Assembly (NCBI GenBank): GCA_043746815.1 | Contig: JAYTQG010000059.1 | Location: forward strand, 1 to 11,578 | Origin: JAYTQG01 sp043746815 | GTDB taxonomy: Bacteria > Actinomycetota > Thermoleophilia > Miltoncostaeales > Miltoncostaeaceae | DNA length: 11,578 nucleotides | Direction: 5' to 3' | In this document: in pieces, positions 5,809-11,578 of the stretch | Position numbering within the stretch: the stretch's first letter is position 1 | Layout of the letters: each line of letters opens with the position of its first letter | The notes under the pieces: generated by a model | Databases searched by the model: none | What the model was told of the DNA's origin: nothing | Seen by the model: the letters and a program-made list of their open reading frames with translations, nothing else | Position numbers and translations under genes: made by a program

Positions 5809-5848
5809 CGTGTTGCGCTACCCGGCCCGTGGTGGTTTCATCCCCGAC

Positions 5849-6319
5849 ATGGACACGAGCGTGGCTCTCGGACAGACGTCGAGTCGCAATAGGAGCACTC
5901 TAACGTGGTGGGTTGGCTGCGGCGTCAGCAGCGTCTGCGCGGTTGCCTGGCTCCTCGGGCTCTTTCTCCCCTTTGCGCTCTTCGAGGGCACCTATGGAAC
6001 ATGCGTGCACTTACCGTGTCGCGGTCATCAAACTGGCGACTGGTGGGGATTCTTTGCATCTGACGACATGGTCGGCGCTGTCCCGTTCTTGACCTCGGCC
6101 GGTAGCTATGTGGTCGTTTTCTGCATATTTTTTTGGCCAGCGCTCGTGCTTCTCTCCCTACTCCTGCCTGCAAGACTCGCTGTTGGCGGCAGTCTGAACA
6201 GACCGTTCGAAAAGTGGAAGGTCGCGCTCGCGTCCCTAACTCTGCTCCTCGTTGCGGTCGCCGTAGTGACCGCTCTCAGTCAGACGGGACGCGATCTAAT
6301 CCAGGTCGTGATGGACTAA
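5849..6319 (+). CDS. Small membrane protein of unknown function, three predicted helices
   Basis: The product is 156 aa from the ATG at 5849. Three hydrophobic segments are seen: about 19-44 (WWVGCGVSSVCAVAWLLGLF), 78-108 (a long run centred on YVVVFCIFFWPALVLLSLLL) and 123-144 (KVALASLTLLLVAVAVVTAL). The loop between helices 1 and 2 holds two cysteines, C52 and C57, in TCVHLPC, and a WWGFF motif. I recognise no family. The frame is open upstream to 5774, but those residues are not hydrophobic and look non-coding. No clear ribosome site precedes 5849. It follows the lipoprotein genes on the same strand after a 286-bp gap and converges with the transport operon. The hydrophobic pattern makes it likely to be a real gene. 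Confidence 0.6.
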   Translation: MDTSVALGQTSSRNRSTLTWWVGCGVSSVCAVAWLLGLFLPFALFEGTYGTCVHLPCRGHQTGDWWGFFASDDMVGAVPFLTSAGSYVVVFCIFFWPALVLLSLLLPARLAVGGSLNRPFEKWKVALASLTLLLVAVAVVTALSQTGRDLIQVVMD

Positions 6320-6374
6320 CGGTTCACCGGAGTTCTCCCGAGGTTGTCCCACCCCGTCCCGATGGCGACACGTC

Positions 6375-6404
6375 CGAGCGGGTTCCTCATCGAGAACCCG
6401 CTCG
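6375..6404. terminator. 11-bp hairpin between convergent genes
   Basis: CGAGCGGGTTC (6375-6385) and GAACCCGCTCG (6394-6404) form a perfect 11-bp stem with an 8-nt loop. It lies between the stop of the membrane protein gene (6319) and the stop of the minus-strand ATPase gene (6460). Both transcripts run towards it, so it may act as a two-way transcription barrier. No T-run follows on either strand, so it is not a classical intrinsic terminator. Confidence 0.4.
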
Positions 6405-6459
6405 AGATGTGCGCGACGCTCGATTTCCTCGATCGGTTCGCCATCCTCGTGATCCCGAA

Positions 6460-7623
6460 CTATCCCCTTGCCGCGTTGAGCGAGAGGCCGCTGTCCGGAT
6501 CGAAGAAGTAGAGGCGCTGGTGGTCCACGGCTAAGTCGACCGCTTGGCCTACGGTGACGACCTTGCGGCCGTCCACACTTGCCGTAAACAGGGCCTTCTC
6601 CGCCGCGAAGAGTGGGCCGTCATCCTCCGTGTCTTGCGCGGCGCGAACGGCATCCACGCTGACTTTCGGGGCATTGATGGTGAAGATGGCGAGCGTCTCA
6701 GCGCCGAGCTCTTCGACGACCTCGGGGACCGCTCGAATCGTTGGCAGCCCGGCGGGCGCGTCGGCTGCCAGCGAGAAGTCCGATGGCCGGATACCGAGGA
6801 TCACCTTGGGGGGCAGGCGGCTCGTGTCGGAGCCCTCCGGCAACGGCAGGGTGATGTCGCCGAACGCCAGCGTGTTCCCAGCGACGTCAGCCTCGACCAG
6901 GTTCATCGACGGGGAGCCGATGAAGGCCGCCACGAAGAGGTTGGCTGGATGGTTGAAGAGGTTCTGCGGGGAGTCGACCTGCTGCAGCAGACCATCGCGC
7001 AGCACGGCGACGCGCTGGCCGAGTGTCATGGCCTCCACCTGGTCGTGCGTAACGTAGACCGTTGTCACGCCGAGGCGGTCATGGAGGCGCGAAAGCTCCG
7101 CACGCATGGTCACCCGCAGCTTCGCGTCCAGGTTCGAGAGCGGCTCATCCATCAGGAACGCTTTCGGCTCGCGGACGATGGCGCGGCCCATCGCGACGCG
7201 CTGGCGCTGCCCACCGGAAAGTGCTTGGGGCTTGCGATCCAAGAGCTCACTGAGGCCCAGCGTTTCAGCGACCTCCTTGACGCGCTGCTCCCGGTCGGGC
7301 TTGGCGACTTTGCGGATCTTGAGGCCGTATTCCAGGTTCCCGCGGACAGTCATGTGGGGGTACAGCGCATAGTTCTGGAAGACCATCGCGATATCGCGCG
7401 CCTGCGGTTGCAAGTCACTGACGTCCACATCACCGACGTAGATCCCGCCCCCGGTGATGTCTTCAAGTCCGGCGATGCACCGCAGGAGCGTCGACTTTCC
7501 GCAGCCTGATGGGCCCACGAGGACCATGAACTCGCCATCGTGAATGTCGATGTCGACGCCGTCGATTGCCTTCACACCGTTCGGGTAGACCTTCGTCACA
7601 CCGGCCAGGCGGATACCACTCAT
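6460..7623 (-). CDS. ugpC: ABC transporter ATP-binding protein, UgpC/MsmK type
   Basis: The product is 387 aa. It energises import by the two permeases encoded upstream. All ABC motifs are present: Walker A GPSGCGKST (37-45), Q-loop Q83 in VFQNYALYPHM, signature LSGGQ (135-139), Walker B AFLMDE (155-160) with E160 as the catalytic glutamate, D-loop SNLDAK and H193 in VTHDQ. Residues from about 235 form the C-terminal OB/TOBE regulatory region of the MalK-UgpC-MsmK class; GIRPSDF is the usual motif there. The name ugpC is given by family habit. Such ATPases serve many sugars and sometimes several transporters. The start overlaps the stop of the melA-type gene by 4 bp (7620-7623), and it is the last gene of the operon. 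Confidence 0.93.
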   Translation of the reverse strand: MSGIRLAGVTKVYPNGVKAIDGVDIDIHDGEFMVLVGPSGCGKSTLLRCIAGLEDITGGGIYVGDVDVSDLQPQARDIAMVFQNYALYPHMTVRGNLEYGLKIRKVAKPDREQRVKEVAETLGLSELLDRKPQALSGGQRQRVAMGRAIVREPKAFLMDEPLSNLDAKLRVTMRAELSRLHDRLGVTTVYVTHDQVEAMTLGQRVAVLRDGLLQQVDSPQNLFNHPANLFVAAFIGSPSMNLVEADVAGNTLAFGDITLPLPEGSDTSRLPPKVILGIRPSDFSLAADAPAGLPTIRAVPEVVEELGAETLAIFTINAPKVSVDAVRAAQDTEDDGPLFAAEKALFTASVDGRKVVTVGQAVDLAVDHQRLYFFDPDSGLSLNAARG

Positions 7624-8924
7624 CGCAGGGCTCCTACGCGCAATGCTTCAGGAAGGGAGTCTCCATGGGCGGCGGTTAGCTCGTCGCACAGGGCGGCGAT
7701 CTCGTCCATCGTCAGGCTGGCAGCGGCATTTGGGTCCAGCAGCGCGGCCTGACGGACGAGTTCGGGGCGCCCGTCAAGTACGGCTCGTACCGTCAGTTCG
7801 ACGACGTTGTTGAAGGTCCTATTCAAGGCCGCAAGCTCGGCCGGATAGTTCGGGACTGCCTGCGGATGAAGTCCTGTGCCATCGACGATGCACGGCACCT
7901 CGACGCAGGACCCCTCAAGCAACCCTGGCAGGAGGTCATGATTTGCGACGTTTCCGTAGATCACCGATCGCTCCCCGGTGACCATCGAGTTGATGATGGT
8001 TGCGGCGTACTCATTGGAGCGCTCCACGGGGGGTAGGTCGCCCCGGTCAAGCGCCGCTCGAACTCGCTCGTACTCCACCAAGTTCTCTTCGCTGCGCCGG
8101 ATGTACTCGTCAACGGGGACCCGGTAGCGGTCGATCTCACCGGCATGGTGCATGACCCAGGGAACGTATTCCGCGAGGTGTTCGCTGGACTCGGTCGGAA
8201 AGTAGCCGAAGTGCTTGTAGACAGCGAACCTGACGCGGCGTTGAAGCTCGGGGTCGGATGCTGCCAGCTCGGCAAGGCGCGGATAGAGATCCTCGCCGCG
8301 GTGTTCGAAACGAAGGAAGAAGGCCTGGTGGTTCAGACCCGCCGAAAGAATGTCAACTTCGCTTGCGGGGACGCCGACGAGGCCCGACAACAGGTCCGTC
8401 GTGTGCTGGACCGAGTGACAGAGGCCAACAACGTTCGTGGTCGGCGTGCCCGCGTAGGTCAGCCAACAGAGCATCGCCATTGGGTTCGTGTAGTTCAGCA
8501 ACCACGCATCAGGGCAACGCTCTGCCATCTCGTTCCCGAGGCCAAGCATGTGTGGCGCGGTCCTGAGCGTCCGGAATATGCCGCCCACGCCCAATGTGTC
8601 AGCGATCGTTTGGTGGAGGCCAAACTTCGTTGGTATCTCGAAGTCCATGAGCGTCGCCTCGTGGCCACCGATCTGAACCATGTTCAGCACAAAGTCGGCG
8701 CCATCCAGGGCAGCCCCGCGGTCAAGATGCGCAGTAATAACCGGAGTCGCGCTGAACTCGGTCGCCGTTGTCTGCGCCATTGCCTCAGCGGTGTCGAGGC
8801 GCTCCTGATCAATGTCGTGCAGAGCGATGTGCGCGTCGGCGAGCGCCGGGAAGTCGAAAATGTCGCGCAGGAGGTTGCGCGTAAAGATGACGCTCCCCGC
8901 GCCGATGAAGGCAATCTTGGTCAT
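7620..8924 (-). CDS. melA: Glycoside hydrolase family 4, alpha-galactosidase (MelA type)
   Basis: The product is 434 aa, normal for GH4. These enzymes cleave glycosides by an NAD+-dependent redox mechanism with Mn2+. The N terminus MTKIAFIGAGSVIFTRNLLR is the dinucleotide-binding segment, and D37/D39 of HDID should contact the cofactor ribose. NPM (147-149) touches the sugar. The metal site includes C169 in GLCHSVQ and H199 in GLNHQAF. CHSV after the cysteine region is typical of melibiase-type alpha-galactosidases; 6-phospho-glycosidases have CN or CD motifs instead. An alpha-galacturonidase or other non-phosphorylated substrate cannot be excluded. There is no signal peptide, so the enzyme acts in the cytoplasm on imported sugar. 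It overlaps its neighbours by 4 bp on both sides, between glpD-type and ATPase genes. Confidence 0.88.
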   Translation of the reverse strand: MTKIAFIGAGSVIFTRNLLRDIFDFPALADAHIALHDIDQERLDTAEAMAQTTATEFSATPVITAHLDRGAALDGADFVLNMVQIGGHEATLMDFEIPTKFGLHQTIADTLGVGGIFRTLRTAPHMLGLGNEMAERCPDAWLLNYTNPMAMLCWLTYAGTPTTNVVGLCHSVQHTTDLLSGLVGVPASEVDILSAGLNHQAFFLRFEHRGEDLYPRLAELAASDPELQRRVRFAVYKHFGYFPTESSEHLAEYVPWVMHHAGEIDRYRVPVDEYIRRSEENLVEYERVRAALDRGDLPPVERSNEYAATIINSMVTGERSVIYGNVANHDLLPGLLEGSCVEVPCIVDGTGLHPQAVPNYPAELAALNRTFNNVVELTVRAVLDGRPELVRQAALLDPNAAASLTMDEIAALCDELTAAHGDSLPEALRVGALR

Positions 8925-10480
8925 GGTGCTCGCTCGACCTCGCTCAAATGAATGTTGGGGGACAGAAAGGGCGCGATTCGCTCCCGGGCCGCGCCATCGA
9001 GTCCACGAACGGCGATTGCGGTTCGGCGGCGAACAATGTCCTCGAACGTGCAGGCCTGCTCATGCTCAATGGCGTACCGAACCTGGGCCATGAGCTCGGG
9101 CGCGCCGTCAACGATTGGGTCGAGCAGCGACGGGTCGTGGTCGGCGGCGGCCAGCACGTTGTGGCTCAGGGATCCGTACGTCCCCACGAGACTGGCAATC
9201 GTTGTCTCGGGAAGTTGCGGGTACGCCGCTGCCAGTGCAAGCTCCGCCTGCCTCGGCTGGGTGGCGCCCACCAGGGGAAACGCGTCCGTCGAAGGTGTCG
9301 GTCCGCCGATCTGTTTCAAGGCATGTGTGGCCGCTTTGATACCGATGGCGCGCCAGGTTGTCAGCTTTCCACCGGCAATACTCACGAGGCCCTTCGGCCC
9401 AACGGAGAAGACCGTTTCTCGCGCCGCGGAGGCCGTTCCCCCTCGCCCCAACGGCAGGACCCGTAGTCCCGCAAACGCCGCTCGAACCCGATGGGGTGCG
9501 ATGGTCTCTGGCAGCAAGGCGACCGCGGCCTCATCGAGAATTTGCGCGCGGTCCGCGTCCGTGACCGACACAAACTCTGGCTCTTCCTCGAAGGGCTCGT
9601 CAGTCGTCCCAAGCAGCAACATGTCGTGCCAGGGGATGCCGAACGCGACGCGCCCCTCTGCCATCGGTGACGTGACGGCTGCCCCCCACGGAGCCTCGAC
9701 GTCCAGCAGGAGATGGGCTCCCTTCGAGAGCCGAATACTCGGCGCGGCCGCTGGATCCTCAAGACGGCGAACGTGATCCACCCAGGGCCCAGCCGCGTTC
9801 ACGACGACGCGGGCGTGGATTCGGAGCGGCTCGCCCGTCAGTCGGTCTCGCGCTTCGGCACCGACGACGCGGCCACCTTCGATGAGGAGTTCTTCAACAG
9901 CAACGTAGTTCAGCCAGAGCGCGCCAAATTGCTCGGCGGTCTGGAGGCCAGCGAGCACCAAGCGTGCGTCGTCGGTTTCGTGATCGTGGTAGGAAACGAA
10001 ACGCCGATCGCTGGTGCGAAGCCCGGGGACAAGTTGTTGAGCTGCCGCCGCGCTGATGCGTCCCGAGCGCCCGTCCCGAAAACCGGAAAGGGCGCCATAC
10101 AGCAGAACTCCGGCACGAAGTTCCGTCGCCCGGTACTGCGTCGTCGGCGCGATCGGGACAACGAACTGCAGCGGCCGTGCGAGGTGCGGCGCGACGACCG
10201 TGGCGGCGAGGCGCCGTTCGCGGTGCGCTTCGTGCACCAGTCGGACCTGGGCCGACTTGAGATACCGCAGCCCGCCATGGAGGAGCTTCGATGATGCACT
10301 TGACGTCGCCCCGGCCGCGTCGCCTCGGTCGATGATGGCAACACGGGCACCCGCCCGGGCCGCTGCCATTGCGGTCGCCGCTCCGGTTGCGCCAGCACCG
10401 ATCACGAGCACGTCAACCTCCCGGTCCGTCAGGCGGGTGAGGCGTTCGCCTCTGCTGTTCGGGGGAGCCGAGGCGCTCAC
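8921..10480 (-). CDS. glpD: FAD-dependent glycerol-3-phosphate dehydrogenase (GlpD/GlpA type)
   Basis: The product is 519 aa, the usual length. It oxidises glycerol 3-phosphate to dihydroxyacetone phosphate and passes electrons to quinone at the membrane. Residues 22-52 hold the FAD motif DVLVIGAGATGAATAMAAAR with GxGxxG at 28-33, followed by TSSASSKLLHGGLRYL (59-74), a hallmark of this family. Later family landmarks are FAGLRVLP (R340), R354 in AARETVFSVG and GGKLTTWR with K372, matching substrate-binding positions in GlpD. The C-terminal domain from about 395 includes GTYGSL and AIEHEQACTFEDIVRRRT. The GTG start at 10480 overlaps the permease stop as GTGA, and the stop overlaps the melA-type start. 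Finding it inside a sugar transporter and GH4 operon is unusual. A sibling FAD oxidoreductase with another substrate remains possible. Confidence 0.88.
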   Translation of the reverse strand: MSASAPPNSRGERLTRLTDREVDVLVIGAGATGAATAMAAARAGARVAIIDRGDAAGATSSASSKLLHGGLRYLKSAQVRLVHEAHRERRLAATVVAPHLARPLQFVVPIAPTTQYRATELRAGVLLYGALSGFRDGRSGRISAAAAQQLVPGLRTSDRRFVSYHDHETDDARLVLAGLQTAEQFGALWLNYVAVEELLIEGGRVVGAEARDRLTGEPLRIHARVVVNAAGPWVDHVRRLEDPAAAPSIRLSKGAHLLLDVEAPWGAAVTSPMAEGRVAFGIPWHDMLLLGTTDEPFEEEPEFVSVTDADRAQILDEAAVALLPETIAPHRVRAAFAGLRVLPLGRGGTASAARETVFSVGPKGLVSIAGGKLTTWRAIGIKAATHALKQIGGPTPSTDAFPLVGATQPRQAELALAAAYPQLPETTIASLVGTYGSLSHNVLAAADHDPSLLDPIVDGAPELMAQVRYAIEHEQACTFEDIVRRRTAIAVRGLDGAARERIAPFLSPNIHLSEVERAP

Positions 10481-11379
10481 CCCTTGGTCGCCCCCAGGGT
10501 GAGGCCACTGATGAACTGCCGGCGGAGGAGCACGAAGAGGAAGATTGTTGGAATAGCGGTGATCAGAGAACCTGCGGCGAGCAGGTTGTAGTCGCTAAAG
10601 AACTGCCCTTGGAGGCCGGAAAGCGCAGATGTGATCGGAAGCTTGTCTCCCGTCCGCATCAGGAATCTCGCCCAGAGAAAGTCGTTGTAGATCCACGTGA
10701 ACTCAAGGGTCGCGATCGCGGCGAGCGCCGGTCGGCACAACGGCAAAATGATCTTCCAGAATTGGTTCGCCACGCTCGCGCCATCGACCCGCGCGGCCTC
10801 GCCCAGCGACGCCGGGATGGTCTTCATGTAATTCGCCAGCACGAACACGCAGAAGCCGAGCTGAAACGCGACGTGGATGAGGATGATTCCCAGATACGAG
10901 TCGTACAGCTGACCGGTTTGCGGACTCAGAAAACTCGGCAAGGGAACCGCTTTGAACATCTGGTAGAGCGGCGTGAGGATCACCTGCTGAGGCAGGAGAT
11001 TTGCCGCCATAAAGACGATCAAGAGCGGAATCGTGAAGCGGAACCTCAGACGGGAAACGACGAAGGCGACGCACGCGGAGAAGAAGAGAATCAGGATGAG
11101 CGCTGGAATTGTGACGATCATCGTGTTCCAGAAGTAATGCGGAAGGCTCGCCTGGTTGAAGGCGTTCTTGTAGTTGTCGAGGGTCAGGCTCTTCGCGATG
11201 GAGACGTAGCCATGTTGGCTTGTGTCGTCGTAGGTCCGAAGCGATGCATAGATGGTCCACACCACCGGCAGCAGCCAGAGCAGCGCCATCAGCGTGAGGA
11301 AGACGTGGAGTCCGACGCGGGAGGCCCGCAGCGGTGCCTTGCGCCGAACCATCCGCTCAGGGGGCGTGGCCGTGGTCAT
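10477..11379 (-). CDS. Carbohydrate ABC transporter permease, MalG/UgpE type
   Basis: The product is 300 aa. It is an inner-membrane channel subunit with six predicted helices, at about 24-44, 85-109, 115-137, 160-183, 212-232 and 268-286. The EAA loop that docks with the ATPase is at about 191-215: SLGEAARVDGASVANQFWKI, with E194, A195, A196, G200 and P213. The ending LTLGATKG is typical of this subfamily. The frame is open upstream to 11466, but the ATG at 11379 has a strong ribosome site (GGAGG, 5 nt before it) and overlaps the stop of the upstream permease as ATGA. It pairs with permease 1 and the UgpC-type ATPase. The substrate-binding protein is not in the window and probably lies beyond the right edge. 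Confidence 0.93.
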   Translation of the reverse strand: MTTATPPERMVRRKAPLRASRVGLHVFLTLMALLWLLPVVWTIYASLRTYDDTSQHGYVSIAKSLTLDNYKNAFNQASLPHYFWNTMIVTIPALILILFFSACVAFVVSRLRFRFTIPLLIVFMAANLLPQQVILTPLYQMFKAVPLPSFLSPQTGQLYDSYLGIILIHVAFQLGFCVFVLANYMKTIPASLGEAARVDGASVANQFWKIILPLCRPALAAIATLEFTWIYNDFLWARFLMRTGDKLPITSALSGLQGQFFSDYNLLAAGSLITAIPTIFLFVLLRRQFISGLTLGATKG

Positions 11380-11578
11380 TCTTCCTCCCGGAATGCACGT
11401 GACACGTAGAGGATGATTGGGACGAGAGAAATACTCAGGAGCATGACGGCGAGTGCCGAGCCCCATCCGACACGGGTGGCCTCACCGACGATGTTGTCGG
11501 TCACAAGGACGGACAACAACTCCAAGCCGTTCTTTCCGCCGTTGATGACATAGACGATGTCGAAGGCCCGAAGACTCT
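11376..11578 (-). CDS. Carbohydrate ABC transporter permease, MalF/UgpA type (C-terminal part)
   Basis: The gene is cut by the window edge; 66 C-terminal residues and the TGA stop are visible. They read SLRAFDIVYVINGGKNGLEL at the edge, then VGWGSALAVML and a final hydrophobic helix LSISLVPIILYVS followed by RAFREEE. The LRAFDIVYV..GG segment after the EAA loop and the last helix before a charged tail are standard for MalF/UgpA-type permeases. The stop overlaps the ATG of the MalG-type permease (ATGA, 11376-11379), and the ribosome site for that gene lies inside this reading frame. It forms the heterodimeric channel with the downstream permease. Confidence 0.88.
   Translation of the reverse strand, partial: SLRAFDIVYVINGGKNGLELLSVLVTDNIVGEATRVGWGSALAVMLLSISLVPIILYVSRAFREEE

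Noticed and set aside
6362..6510. Short plus-strand frame (49 residues, starts MATRPSGFLIENPLEM)
   Set aside because: It contains the 6375-6404 hairpin, overlaps the ATPase 3' end, and has no ribosome site or known domain.
6544..7509. Long plus-strand frame opposite the ATPase gene
   Set aside because: It mirrors a gene with all ABC motifs intact; open antisense frames are common in high-GC DNA.
8145..8951. Long plus-strand frame opposite the GH4 gene
   Set aside because: It is antisense to a well-conserved family member, and its own translation shows no domain.
10609..11409. Long plus-strand frame opposite the permease gene
   Set aside because: It is highly charged, low in hydrophobic residues and antisense to a clear permease with an EAA motif and ribosome site.

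Overview
The window is high-GC bacterial chromosome with very compact genes: nearly every same-strand junction is a 4-base start/stop overlap. The tRNA gene has no encoded CCA, two genes look leaderless, and a large single-pass anti-sigma-like protein follows an ECF sigma factor. The UgpC-type ATPase also has a long C-terminal regulatory region. Together these fit an Actinomycetota-like organism, perhaps a deep-branching soil lineage such as Thermoleophilia. This is inference; the window has no rRNA or other firm taxonomic marker.

Region 1 (1-1564): a tRNA-Ala(CGC) gene with its -10 box, then a perfect 16-bp inverted repeat. Next is a VapB/VapC-type toxin-antitoxin pair on the minus strand, and a divergent Nudix hydrolase on the plus strand.

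Region 2 (1531-4436, minus): a four-gene operon read from 4436 downward. It holds an ECF sigma factor, a membrane-anchored anti-sigma-like protein, a DUF1905/YdeI-type protein and a DUF429 protein. The last gene overlaps the 3' end of the Nudix gene by 34 bp, tail to tail.

Region 3 (4624-6319, plus): divergent from the sigma operon are two tandem paralogous lipoproteins. The second is frameshifted near its end compared with the first. After a stretch that may hold decayed coding sequence comes a small three-helix membrane protein of unknown function.

Region 4 (6460-11578, minus): a sugar-utilisation operon that continues past the right edge. It reads permease 1 (partial), permease 2, a GlpD-type FAD glycerol-3-phosphate dehydrogenase, a GH4 MelA-type alpha-galactosidase and a UgpC/MsmK-type ATPase, with 4-bp overlaps at every junction. 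The combination suggests uptake and breakdown of an alpha-galactoside whose aglycone feeds glycerol metabolism, for example a galactosylglycerol. This is the most interesting functional hypothesis in the window. No CRISPR array, transposase or phage gene was seen.
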